Assembly: GCA_023417315.1 (NCBI GenBank)
Contig: JAEZFW010000031.1
Location: 1 to 53,463 of the forward strand
Direction: 5' to 3'
Length of the DNA stretch: 53,463 nt
DNA from: Pseudomonadota bacterium
GTDB taxonomy: Bacteria; Pseudomonadota; Gammaproteobacteria; Steroidobacterales; Steroidobacteraceae
Shown here piece by piece: positions 34,970 to 43,244 of this stretch. The notes under the pieces were generated by a model. It was given only the letters and a program-made list of their open reading frames with translations. It made no database searches and was not told where the DNA came from. The first letter of the stretch is position 1. The number at the start of each line of letters is the position of its first letter. The translations under genes were made by a program, and so were the position numbers.

Positions 34970-36121
34970 ATGGGCGCCGTTCCCACTCTCTACGCCGTTG
35001 GTTTGGCACTGTGCCTCTTCTCCGGCGGCATTCTGAATGCCCGTGCGCGGCGCGACACTCGCGCGCGCCTTTCGTACTTCACGGTTTACTTCGGGCTCGA
35101 AGCCGCCTGTTTCCTATTCGAGAGTCTCATCGCGCTCGAGTGGACGCCTTTCAAGGCGGTGTGGCTCAGCTTACTCATGGTCACGTCGTTGACGATCGCG
35201 CCCGCACTGTGGCTCGCGCTTCAAGAAGCGACCGGTGAGCGGCCCACGTTCGCGAGCGTGAGCACTCGCCAACGTCTATTGGTGATTGCGGGCGCGACGT
35301 TGACCATTCCGCTGCTCGCAACCACGCATGGCGGATCCGATTTCGTCGCGCTCGGCCGCACCGATAGCACGCTGTTCGAGTCGGTCGTTCACGAAACGAT
35401 GTTTGGCTGCCTGGTCCTGTTCGCCATCCAAGTCCCAATCTATCTGCGCCGCTGCCGCCAGCTCCTCATCGATCGAGATTCGGATGGCACGCGGCGCTGG
35501 CTCCAGATTCCTCTCGCAATCGTCGGCACGACATGGGCGCTCGGGGTGGTTCGGACGATCGTGGGCGTGCGCTCCGCGGGCAGCGAGGAGCTGTTCGCGG
35601 TGCTTGCTGCGACGGATGTCGCAGTGACGGTTCTGTGCGCGTACCTCATCATCAGAGCGATCGCGGTGCCCTCGCGAGGCACGCTGGCGGGCGCACCCGG
35701 CAACGCGGAAGAGAAACGGAACAAGTATGCGAAGTCGCATCTCGATGCTCAGGCTCGCGCACGCATTCGGCGCAAGCTTGAAGGTGCGTTCGAACGCGAT
35801 CGTATCCACTGCGATCCGAAGCTGAATCTGTCATCCCTGTGCCGAGCGCTGAACGAGCGGGAGCACTACGTCTCGCAAGTCATCAACCAAGACCTCGATA
35901 CGACCTTCTACGAGCTCCTGAATCGCAATCGGGTCGAGCACGCAAAGCAACTGCTGCGACAGACACCTGAGCTGGGTGTGCTCGAGATCGCCATGGCCGT
36001 GGGTTTCAATGCCAAGTCGACGTTCAACAGCGCCTTTCGCCGTCTGACGAATCTCACCCCTCGCGAGTTTCGAGCCCAATCTCGACCTTCCGAGGAGCGC
36101 GTGTCTCATTACGCAGGCTGA
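34970..36121 (+). CDS. Membrane-bound AraC-family regulator
   Basis: 383 residues. The first two thirds hold about seven hydrophobic segments (LYAVGLALCLFSGGILNA, VWLSLLMVTSLTIAPALWLAL, LVLFAIQVPIYLRR, DVAVTVLCAYLIIRAI) and the last third is an AraC HTH domain: LNLSSLCRALNEREHYVSQVINQDLDTTFYELLNRNRVEHAKQLL and VLEIAMAVGFNAKSTFNSAFRRLTNLTPREFR. It is an integral-membrane one-component regulator, probably sensing a membrane or external signal. It follows another AraC gene by 89 bp and precedes the esterase-like gene by 97 bp; the latter may be its target. Confidence 0.9.
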   Translation: MGAVPTLYAVGLALCLFSGGILNARARRDTRARLSYFTVYFGLEAACFLFESLIALEWTPFKAVWLSLLMVTSLTIAPALWLALQEATGERPTFASVSTRQRLLVIAGATLTIPLLATTHGGSDFVALGRTDSTLFESVVHETMFGCLVLFAIQVPIYLRRCRQLLIDRDSDGTRRWLQIPLAIVGTTWALGVVRTIVGVRSAGSEELFAVLAATDVAVTVLCAYLIIRAIAVPSRGTLAGAPGNAEEKRNKYAKSHLDAQARARIRRKLEGAFERDRIHCDPKLNLSSLCRALNEREHYVSQVINQDLDTTFYELLNRNRVEHAKQLLRQTPELGVLEIAMAVGFNAKSTFNSAFRRLTNLTPREFRAQSRPSEERVSHYAG

Positions 36122-36218
36122 ATTTCCTCGATTGATGTCCTGGCCGACCGGCTTGGACGACCCATCGTCGTAGATTCGGAACCCTCAGGTCTGTCCCACA
36201 CAGATCGAGGTCATCGGC

Positions 36219-37301
36219 ATGCTTCCCTTTCGCTCGCACCTGCGCCCCGCGATCGTGGTCCTGCTTCTATTCTTGACCGCCGCGGCGCACGCCGCGTCTT
36301 CCAAGGTCGGGACGGTTGTCACGGAGCATTTCACGTCGGAGATCCTTCGCGCTAACAAGGTAGGCCTCAAACTGGAGCGCAGCGTCTCTGTCTATCTTCC
36401 GCCAGGTTATGGAGAAGGGGACAAGCCCTACCCGGTGATTTACTACTTTCATGGCCTCGGGTGGAGCAACGAGCGAATGTTCTCGGAGGAGAACTCGCCA
36501 CGCGCGCTGTTCGACCGAGCGATCTCCAAGGGCACGATCGACGAGTTCATCTTCGTCGCAGCGGACTACAGCTCACCGACGCTTGGTAGCTGGTTCGAGA
36601 ACTCGCCGACCAGCGGCATGTGGCTCGACTACACGACCAAGGAAGTCATTCCGTTCGTGGAGAGTCGCTTTCGCACGATCAAGCATCGCGACTCGCGCGC
36701 CGTGGCGGGCGAGTTCACGGGTGGGTACGGCGCCCTCAAGCTCGCGATGATGCATCCCGATCTCTTCAGCGTCGTCTATGCGCTGCATCCTGTCGGCACA
36801 GGGTCGGGGTTGACGCCGATGCACACAGTCGTTGACTGGAAGCGCCTCCACGAGGCGCAAACATTCGACTCGCTCTGGAGCGTGGACTATTACTCGCCAG
36901 GATTCGTCGCGATGTCCCAGGCGTACCTGCCGAATCCCGATCGGCCGCCGTTCTATTGCGACTTCATCGTCGAGATCGAGAACGGCGAGCCGGTCGTCAA
37001 CGTCGAGAACTTGGAGACGCTGCAGGCTCGTTTCCTGCTCGATCGACTCCTGCCAGCGTATACAGACAATCTTCGTCGACTACGCGGAATCGCTTTCGAT
37101 TGGGGCAGATACGATACAACGCAAAGCCACGTTTATTCGAACCAGGCCTTCACGCGCGCACTCGATAACCTAGGCATCGAGCACTCCGCGGAGGAGTACA
37201 ACGGTAATCACTATGAGAAGAATTGGATCGAGCACGGCCGCGTTGAAGCAAGAATGCTGCCGTTCTTCGGCCGCTTGCTTCGATTCGAGCCTGAGCGCTG
37301 A
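36219..37301 (+). CDS. Esterase-D-like alpha/beta hydrolase lacking the nucleophile serine
   Basis: 360 residues with a signal peptide (AIVVLLLFLTAAAHAAS). The fold matches the esterase D/FrmB family: LKLERSVSVYLPPGYGEGDKPYPVIYYFHGLGWSNERMF, then the nucleophile-elbow region AVAGEFTGGYGALKLAMMHPDLFSVVYALHP, and a C-terminal His region EEYNGNHYEKNW. The usual elbow is GxSMGGYGA; here it reads GEFTGGYGA with Phe166 at the serine position (codon TTC 36714-36716, one base from TCC). The enzyme is probably inactive as a serine esterase, or it has become a binding protein. The rest of the gene is intact. Confidence 0.85.
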   Translation: MLPFRSHLRPAIVVLLLFLTAAAHAASSKVGTVVTEHFTSEILRANKVGLKLERSVSVYLPPGYGEGDKPYPVIYYFHGLGWSNERMFSEENSPRALFDRAISKGTIDEFIFVAADYSSPTLGSWFENSPTSGMWLDYTTKEVIPFVESRFRTIKHRDSRAVAGEFTGGYGALKLAMMHPDLFSVVYALHPVGTGSGLTPMHTVVDWKRLHEAQTFDSLWSVDYYSPGFVAMSQAYLPNPDRPPFYCDFIVEIENGEPVVNVENLETLQARFLLDRLLPAYTDNLRRLRGIAFDWGRYDTTQSHVYSNQAFTRALDNLGIEHSAEEYNGNHYEKNWIEHGRVEARMLPFFGRLLRFEPER

Positions 37302-37367
37302 GGCGGTGCGACCATACGCCGCCGGAATCCGGTACGATCTTATCGACTCCCCTTCAGGCGGTTCGCG

Positions 37368-38018
37368 ATGGATAAGGCGCGATGGCTCGATCTCATGTCG
37401 AAGCTGGGTCTCCCACCCAACGAAGCGACCTTCGATGCGCTGCTGAAAGCGTACTCCGAAACGCATCGGCACTATCATTCGGTCGAGCACATCGACCACT
37501 GCCTGCGCGAGCTAGACGCCGAGATCTCGCTCGCGCGTGAACCTGCGGAAGTCGAGCTCGCGCTGTGGTTTCACGACGCGGTCTACAACCCGCATCGATC
37601 GGACAACGAACAGAAGAGCGCAGAGTTCGCGTGCAAGCTGCTAGAAGGCGCAGGGGACATTCCTCGTCCACGAGGAATGTCCCCACCTTCTGCCCGAATC
37701 GCGCGTGTGCATGCCCACATCATGGCGACTCGGCATGCAGCACCTGCGACAGACCCAGACTCGCAACTCGTCGTCGACATCGACCTCTCCATCCTTGGCG
37801 CTCCTGAGGCGGAGTACGCCCGCTTCGAGCAAAACGTCCAAAAGGAATACCGCTGGGTTCCGTCGATGCTCTTCCGCCGCAAACGCGCCGCGATTCTCGA
37901 GTCCTTCCTTGCGCGCTCTCATATCTACTACACCGAACCGTTCCGCGCGAAGTACGAGAGCCAGGCACGCCAGAACCTGTCGAGCGCGGTGGCTGCGTTG
38001 AGAAGGGAAGTCCGCTGA
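37368..38018 (+). CDS. HD-superfamily phosphohydrolase-like protein
   Basis: 216 residues. The family signature is clear: ETHRHYHSVEHIDHCLRELD near the N-terminus and ELALWFHDAVYNPHRSDNEQKSAEFACKLLE (metal-binding HD), later VVDIDLSILGAPEAEYARFEQNVQKEYRWVP and RAAILESFLARSHIYYTEPFR. Predicted metal-dependent phosphohydrolases of this group have no established substrate. Between LLEGAG and SARIARVHAHIMATRHA the protein contains DIPRPRGMSPP, encoded by a perfect 32-bp DNA palindrome (37653-37684), probably a repeat insertion that kept the frame. The 3' end faces the LysR gene 18 bp away. Confidence 0.87.
   Translation: MDKARWLDLMSKLGLPPNEATFDALLKAYSETHRHYHSVEHIDHCLRELDAEISLAREPAEVELALWFHDAVYNPHRSDNEQKSAEFACKLLEGAGDIPRPRGMSPPSARIARVHAHIMATRHAAPATDPDSQLVVDIDLSILGAPEAEYARFEQNVQKEYRWVPSMLFRRKRAAILESFLARSHIYYTEPFRAKYESQARQNLSSAVAALRREVR
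37653..37684. repeat. Perfect palindrome inside the HD-protein gene
   Basis: The arms GGGGACATTCCTCGT and ACGAGGAATGTCCCC are exact reverse complements around CC: a 15-bp stem. This GGGGACATTCC type of sequence is seen as a dispersed palindromic (REP-like) repeat in many proteobacteria and belongs to families mobilised by IS200-like RAYT transposases. It lies wholly in the coding frame and adds about 11 residues not expected in the HD family. Confidence 0.8.
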
Positions 38019-38036
38019 GGGCCAGAGAACGCGGGC

Positions 38037-38939
38037 TCAACCTTCGGAAGTGCTCTTGGCGTGCGACCTGATCCATTCCGCGACCGCGAGCACGGCGGGA
38101 CGCAGAGGCTCGCCATTTGCGTGAACGAGCCAGTACGCGTTCGGCACGCGGACGTGATCAGGGCCGAACGGTCGAAAGAGAATTCCGTTCTTCAAGTCGG
38201 CGCTTGCTAGGCATCCTCGGGCCAGTGCGACTCCCAATCCTTGAGCCGCGGCCTGGAGCACCAAGTCGGAAGACGTAAAGCGCGGTCCGGTCCTGAGATC
38301 GACATTCCGCACGGGGTAGGCTGCAAACCATCTTTCCCATCCGCTCTCCGGATCACGATCATGCAGGAGGCGCGCCTTGGTCAACGCGCGCGCTGCCTTG
38401 CGCTCGCCGATGCTCTCCCAGTAACGACGCGTTGCGACTGGATACAGCAGCTCATCCATGAGTGGCTCGCATTCTCCGTCTGACCATGGGCCGCTCCCCA
38501 TACGAATCGCGAGATCCGCGCCTTGTTCAGACAGATCTCGGATCGATTGCTGAGTGACGATCGACAGCTCCACCGATGGATGACTCTCGACCAGGGACGG
38601 TAATCGCGGCACCAGCCAACGCGCGGCAAATGAAGCTGTCGTCGCGATCACGACTGCGTTGGGCGCTCGCAACTCGCGCACGCTTTCGACGGCGCGCTCC
38701 AGATCCGTCAAGCCCGAGAGGAGCGCTTTGCCCAACGCTCGACCTTGTACGGTCAATGCCATCCGGCCAGCACGTCCTCGTTGCTCGATGAGTGCCACGC
38801 CGAGCCAGGCTTCCAGCTCGCGCACGTGCCTGCTCACCGACGAGTGCGTGACCTCCAGTGCACGAGCGGCCGGACGTACGCCGCCCGTCTCGAATACGGC
38901 AGCGAACGCTCGCAGTGCGGACAACGGAAGCTTACGCAT
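38037..38939 (-). CDS. LysR-family regulator (GcvA-like)
   Basis: 300 residues. The N-terminal HTH has PLSALRAFAAVFETGGVRPAARALEVTHSSVSRHVRELEAWLGVALIEQRG, close to the GcvA/AmpR branch; the effector domain follows (VVIATTASFAARWLVPRLPSLVESHPSVELSIVTQQSIRDL, GADLAIRMGSGPW). The effector is unknown. It is divergent from a LysE-type exporter with a 99-bp spacer, the classical arrangement of a LysR regulator controlling an amino-acid exporter. Confidence 0.92.
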   Translation of the reverse strand: MRKLPLSALRAFAAVFETGGVRPAARALEVTHSSVSRHVRELEAWLGVALIEQRGRAGRMALTVQGRALGKALLSGLTDLERAVESVRELRAPNAVVIATTASFAARWLVPRLPSLVESHPSVELSIVTQQSIRDLSEQGADLAIRMGSGPWSDGECEPLMDELLYPVATRRYWESIGERKAARALTKARLLHDRDPESGWERWFAAYPVRNVDLRTGPRFTSSDLVLQAAAQGLGVALARGCLASADLKNGILFRPFGPDHVRVPNAYWLVHANGEPLRPAVLAVAEWIRSHAKSTSEG

Positions 38940-39038
38940 GGTCTAAAAAACGAACCATTTGGATCTTGTTTTGCAACAGAGCGTCGATCGCGTGCGCGGC
39001 ATGATACGCCCGTCTTCGGCAGAGCGAGATCGATTGCA

Positions 39039-39635
39039 ATGAGCTCCGTCCTTCCTGTCCTCGGTGCGCTGGTTGCCGCGGCGATCACGCCTGGACCGAA
39101 TAATCTCATCGTCATGGAGGCCGGCGCGCGCGGCGGAATCGCAGCAGCTTGTGCCGCGATACTCGGCGTTCTGAGCGGCTCACTCGTTCTGCTTGTGCTC
39201 GTCTGGTTTGGATTGGATACGTTGATCGAGGCCATGCCGATCCTCGCGAGTGTGCTGACCCTCGCGGGAGGCGCCTATCTCGCATGGCTAGGGCTCTCGC
39301 TGTTGTTGCGGCATCGTTCGAGCACTTCGCACAAGGCGTTGCCCTCGACGTTGCTCGGTGTCGCAACATTTCAGCTGCTCAATCCAAAAGCCTGGATGTT
39401 GATTGCGACGGCTGTTGCAGCGATTTCCGATGTAGGTGGCTTGCTCGTCTTGAGCATTCTGGTCGTACTCGTGACGAGCACTTGCTTGAGTCTTTGGGCG
39501 CTTGCCGGCGCAGTTGCAGCTCAGCTTCTCCAAAAGCCCCGTGCTCGAGATGTCTTCGAGCGAAGTATGGGCGCAGTGCTCGCCCTATCCGCTGCAGGCA
39601 TCGTGATCGATGCATTGTTGCGGCAGGGCGCCTGA
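39039..39635 (+). CDS. LysE/RhtB-family exporter
   Basis: 198 residues with six predicted membrane helices. The N-terminus LPVLGALVAAAITPGPNNLIVMEAGARGGIAAACAAILG is the LysE/RhtB motif (usually TPGP...), with YLAWLGLSLLLRHR and TFQLLNPKAWMLIATAVAAIS (family: FLNPKAW) following. The family exports amino acids and related metabolites. ATG 39039 is selected; reading further upstream would cross the regulator gene. Its expression is probably controlled by the divergent LysR gene. Confidence 0.9.
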   Translation: MSSVLPVLGALVAAAITPGPNNLIVMEAGARGGIAAACAAILGVLSGSLVLLVLVWFGLDTLIEAMPILASVLTLAGGAYLAWLGLSLLLRHRSSTSHKALPSTLLGVATFQLLNPKAWMLIATAVAAISDVGGLLVLSILVVLVTSTCLSLWALAGAVAAQLLQKPRARDVFERSMGAVLALSAAGIVIDALLRQGA

Positions 39636-39680
39636 GCACTACGGCATGAGCACTTTGATAGCGAACATGAGGAATGTCTG

Positions 39681-40295
39681 ATGTGGACCGTACCACGCGA
39701 TGCAATCGACGAATCGCTCGGGGATAGCAAGTTGCCGACCGTGCTCGCGCTATCGGGAAGTCTGCGTCGCGACTCGCACAACCGGCGTTTGCTGAACGCT
39801 GCGCGAGCCTACGCTGAAGATGTGCTCTCGATTTCGATCTACGATGATCTCTCGGCAGTGCCAGTGTTCAACGAAGATCTCGAAGCTGACGGCGGCCCGA
39901 GCGGCGTTCGCAGTCTCGGCGCCGCTGTCGCTCGTGCGGACGCATTGTTGATTGCGACACCCGAATACAATCAGGGCATTCCAGGCGTTGTGAAGAACGT
40001 TATCGATTGGCTGTCGCGAGGCGAGCCCGATCTGCTTGCGGGCAAGCCTGTCGCGATACTCGGTGCGACGGTCGGGCCGTGGGGGACACGACTCGCTCAG
40101 ACCGGTTTACGCCAAGCGCTCACGGCATGCGGCGCGCTCGTCATGCCGACACCCCAAATCTATCTCCGCAACGCTGCCGATGCATTCGACATCGACGGCA
40201 ACCTCATCGATGAGCACACCCGCGCCTCGCTCACGAATTTTCTTACATCGTTCCGACGATGGATCGCAATGACGAGCGAATCGCACGCTCAGTAG
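39681..40295 (+). CDS. NADPH-dependent FMN reductase
   Basis: 204 residues with a flavodoxin-like fold. The motif VLALSGSLRRDSHNRRLLNAA binds the FMN phosphate, the central ALLIATPEYNQGIPGVVKNVIDWLSR is the signature of the ChrR/YieF/SsuE-type reductases, and PVAILGATVGPWGTRLAQTGLRQ follows. Members reduce quinones, chromate or free FMN. About 17 residues precede the conserved core, so the true start could be slightly later. It lies 45 bp after the LysE gene and may share its transcript. A dispersed repeat follows. Confidence 0.92.
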   Translation: MWTVPRDAIDESLGDSKLPTVLALSGSLRRDSHNRRLLNAARAYAEDVLSISIYDDLSAVPVFNEDLEADGGPSGVRSLGAAVARADALLIATPEYNQGIPGVVKNVIDWLSRGEPDLLAGKPVAILGATVGPWGTRLAQTGLRQALTACGALVMPTPQIYLRNAADAFDIDGNLIDEHTRASLTNFLTSFRRWIAMTSESHAQ

Positions 40296-40331
40296 AGCAG
40301 CAATGAAGGCGAACCAAGCGGAGCAGAGAAA

Positions 40332-40448
40332 TGCTTCCGGTGCCGGACGTGCAGAACAGGCGTTCTCAGTGGACCCAGATGGCGCAGATGCCGCCGCGCC
40401 TCAAATGCCTGTGTTGCTAGTTGTGCATGTCCGGCACCGAAAGGCGTT
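40332..40448. repeat. Dispersed palindromic element, copy 2
   Basis: About 117 bp, nearly identical to 33342-33460, in the same orientation. The outer arms run from CGGTGCCGGACGTGCA (40338) to TGCATGTCCGGCACCG (40439). Like copy 1 it lies between convergent genes (FMN reductase and TIR-SLOG). The shared flanks TGCTT-CGGTG and CCGA-AGGCGTT extend the match slightly beyond the palindrome, which helps define its borders. Confidence 0.85.
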
Positions 40449-40486
40449 CTCGGCTTCACCGCGGCGCGCGAAGCGCGCACCATCGA

Positions 40487-41557
40487 TCATTTCGCTTGCT
40501 TGAGCTTCTGCGCCAACTCGATGGCTGCGTCGATCGCCGCATGAGCAGGGCGTCCGAGCGCCTGAAACTCTCGTTCGCTGAACCCCATCCAGCCGAGTGT
40601 ATTCCAGCCTTTCAGCATCTCTAGATACATCGCCTTCGCGTCGCCGCCGGTATCCGCAATCGGAAGCACCGGCTTGTGCAACCGCAATGCGCGCCGCCCT
40701 GTTTCCTTTGTGCCGCCTACGCCTCCAAGCAAAATCACGACGTCAGCGCGCTGAATGGGCGCCTCCCATTCTTCGTCCCCGCTGTTGACGAAGATGAGCT
40801 GCCCGGCAGCGAATGCCGGCTCAGCGCTCTTAGGTATCGCCTGCACCAAAGCATCCTCTAGTGGTGCGCCGAGCTTGTGGGCGGAGTCGGCGAAACTTCG
40901 CGCGACCCATTCATCGACACCGGCCCAACCGCCCGTCACGAGTCCGCAACGTGCTTTCATGAGCAACTCGCCAAGCCTGCGCGAAAGAGCTTCTATCTCG
41001 GACGAGAAGCCTCTCTTGACTCCCGTCCCTGCGACCAAGACCCACGAGCGCGGTGCTTCGTAGGTCGGAGTTGAATTCGTCTCCGAAGCGACTGCTGGCT
41101 GAATCGAAGAAGCAACATCGTGCTCACCCATCACATGTTCAACGACTTGATCCAGCGCCCTGGCGTAAGCGGAATCATCTCGACAGTCGAGCCATAGACG
41201 AGATCGCATATAAATGGGCAGAGACTGCGAGGGTGCGCCTTGCCTCAGAATGCAAACGAAACGTCCTCGCGCTGGATTCGAATCGAGAAGCTCGGAGGTG
41301 ACGATCGCTTGCTCGTACCCGACCCCTCCGTGACGTTCGTTGGCTTTGCGGCCAAAGTTCGCGGTGCAAATCAGCAAGACGTAGTCGGCCTCGCTCACCG
41401 CGCGTTCCATGAATGCCGTAATGCTGTCCCCGAGGCGCAAATCGAATTGATCCAGCCAGACTTTGATGCCGCGGACGCGAAGGTCTTCAGCGAAGCGTCG
41501 AACCCACGCTTTGTGGTCGGCGCTATCCCATGAGTAGCTGATGAATACGGTCGACAT
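40487..41557 (-). CDS. TIR-SLOG two-domain protein, candidate NAD-cleaving immune effector
   Basis: 356 residues. Residues 1-140 form a bacterial TIR/SEFIR domain: VFISYSWDSADHKAWVRRFAEDL, KVWLDQFDLRLGDSITAFME, DYVLLICTANFGRKANE and GGVGYEQAI, in which Glu82 is the candidate catalytic glutamate of TIR NADases. Residues about 170-345 form a SLOG (LOG/DprA-like Rossmann) domain: SWVLVAGTGV, CGLVTGGWAGVDEWVARSF and ADVVILLGGVGGTKETGRRAL. SLOG domains bind nucleotide-derived signals, so a plausible mode is TIR activation by a cyclic or ADP-ribose-like ligand, as for Thoeris and CBASS effectors. No ligand synthase is recognisable nearby, so it may act alone or as an orphan. The catalytic and ligand roles are inferred. 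Confidence 0.85.
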   Translation of the reverse strand: MSTVFISYSWDSADHKAWVRRFAEDLRVRGIKVWLDQFDLRLGDSITAFMERAVSEADYVLLICTANFGRKANERHGGVGYEQAIVTSELLDSNPARGRFVCILRQGAPSQSLPIYMRSRLWLDCRDDSAYARALDQVVEHVMGEHDVASSIQPAVASETNSTPTYEAPRSWVLVAGTGVKRGFSSEIEALSRRLGELLMKARCGLVTGGWAGVDEWVARSFADSAHKLGAPLEDALVQAIPKSAEPAFAAGQLIFVNSGDEEWEAPIQRADVVILLGGVGGTKETGRRALRLHKPVLPIADTGGDAKAMYLEMLKGWNTLGWMGFSEREFQALGRPAHAAIDAAIELAQKLKQAK

Positions 41558-41572
41558 CAGTTTAGTTTGGAA

Positions 41573-41593
41573 GCGGTTAGCGGTTAGCGGTTA
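41573..41593. repeat. Heptanucleotide tandem repeat GCGGTTA x3
   Basis: GCGGTTA occurs three times in a row, 16 bp upstream of the TIR-SLOG start codon on its coding strand (read there as TAACCGC). Its place near the ribosome-binding/promoter region makes copy-number change a possible expression switch, but three copies are few. Confidence 0.6.
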
Positions 41594-41753
41594 GTTTGCG
41601 CGTTCGTCGGAATGATGCGCCAGCATACGTCACATCGCCGTTGACATGCCCGGCACGCGGGCATAGTTTCGGCCGGCCATACAATATCTCGGCTTAGGCC
41701 CAGAACAAGATCAGCGGGGCAGATATGGAGATCGGTACGGAAACGGTGCTCTT

Positions 41754-43220
41754 GTGAGCGCTGTGTCATATAGCGGTGGTTCATTCAAAGCCACATTCGT
41801 TTTCGTTCTAACGCTTGTTTTTGCTCAGGTCGGCTGTGCACGTTCGCCGGAACCGAGTGACGACGAAGGGCCGGATGCGATCGACCAAACGGTGACGATC
41901 GTTCGAGCAGAAGTGCCGAAGCGCTATTCCGCGCCGCTTCCATCCAGTGCATCCAGCTTGGACGCGTGGCTCAAGGACGACTCATCCCTTCCTCCTGTTG
42001 CCCATGTCGTAGACAACATTCTCCTCGGCGATCTCGGCACGCTTGGGCGCCTCACCGAGGCGAGTATCAAAGTCCGCGCCGCGGAAGTGCCAGATTGGGT
42101 AAGCAAATGGGCCGAGCTGTTCGAGTTTGGTGAGGTGAGCCCAGCATTCTGCACTCATGCGCGGCCAATCATGAACGCTCCTCCAAGCACAATTCGCGCC
42201 GCGCTCTCCACGCCGTTTGCAAGCTCATGCGCGGATTCTGCGGATCTAGCGCTCATCGTGCGCGCGGACACGCCGAATGCGGCAGTACTGAGCTTCTTCG
42301 ACCCCTGGGGTTACGATGGGATGCAGAGACGTATCGACTATCATCCGCGTCTCGCTTCCGCCGCTCGAGAGGTGATTGCCAATGCCTCCGCAATGCAAGC
42401 GCGGCTGGCAGCGTTCGTGCTGGCCGAGCAACATGATCCGCAGGTCGAGGCGGCGCTCGTTCGCATTCATTCTGAGATCAAGGATCAGGAGAAGGCGGAT
42501 CAGGTCGCGATGGCGTTCCTTCGCTCCAAGAATGCTGACGTCCGAGCGTTGGCAGTCGGTGCATGCAAGCGCAGACCCAACGATGCCATGTGTACGCGTG
42601 AGCCACTGCCCGAGGAACAGGATGACCTAGGCTTAGGCGAAGACGAACGAGTAGCAGCTGCCGCGATAAAAGAGAGAATCGATCAGCTCGCCTCGATCGG
42701 ATTCCACAAGGTGGCCTCACTCGAAGTTTCCGAGATGGATTCCGATGTTGCTGAGCTCCTTCTCCAGGCGGCCGGCCACGCGTACTGGTTCGATGTGGAG
42801 ACAGGAATGTATCCGAACCAGCATGATTCCCTGATGCGGCGGCTATCGTCGCTTATCGCTCCGGAACTTGATGCAGCCGTCTTCGAGGAGCTTGCACCCG
42901 AGCTCGACGATGAGTCAGCGCCATATGAGCTCGTCGCGTATGCAGGAGGTAAGAAGTATAGGACGTTGGCAGCGAATCTTGGCGATTGGTACGACGTCAA
43001 CGCTGTGCTCCGCTTGATGAATACGATCACGGAGGATCAGAAGTCGCAGACTCGATTCGTGAGCTTGGCGACTGAGGATCAAACGATGATCATCGTTGCC
43101 GCACCATCGGCGACAATCGCCGCGGCGGTTAAGCAAGGCTTGCTGCAATTAGGTGATCCCAGCGAAGCCGAGCGATTGGGGAAGGACTTCGAAGATCGCG
43201 TGCTCAAGAGCTTGCGTTAG
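41754..43220 (+). CDS. Putative lipoprotein of unknown function
   Basis: 488 residues. The leader FVFVLTLVFAQVGC ends in a lipobox-like AQVGC, so the protein is probably anchored to a membrane. The rest is mostly alpha-helical with alternating short helices (AAREVIANASAMQARLAAFVLAEQHDPQVEAALVRIHSEI, ADQVAMAFLRSKNADVRALAVGACKRR) that resemble HEAT-like repeats in the middle, followed by an acidic helical region. I know no family. The start is GTG 41754. It is divergent from the TIR-SLOG gene across 196 bp and lies 24 bp upstream of the NYN nuclease gene. Confidence 0.75.
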   Translation: MSAVSYSGGSFKATFVFVLTLVFAQVGCARSPEPSDDEGPDAIDQTVTIVRAEVPKRYSAPLPSSASSLDAWLKDDSSLPPVAHVVDNILLGDLGTLGRLTEASIKVRAAEVPDWVSKWAELFEFGEVSPAFCTHARPIMNAPPSTIRAALSTPFASSCADSADLALIVRADTPNAAVLSFFDPWGYDGMQRRIDYHPRLASAAREVIANASAMQARLAAFVLAEQHDPQVEAALVRIHSEIKDQEKADQVAMAFLRSKNADVRALAVGACKRRPNDAMCTREPLPEEQDDLGLGEDERVAAAAIKERIDQLASIGFHKVASLEVSEMDSDVAELLLQAAGHAYWFDVETGMYPNQHDSLMRRLSSLIAPELDAAVFEELAPELDDESAPYELVAYAGGKKYRTLAANLGDWYDVNAVLRLMNTITEDQKSQTRFVSLATEDQTMIIVAAPSATIAAAVKQGLLQLGDPSEAERLGKDFEDRVLKSLR

Positions 43221-43244
43221 CTCACGCCGAAGTTCGATTACGCC

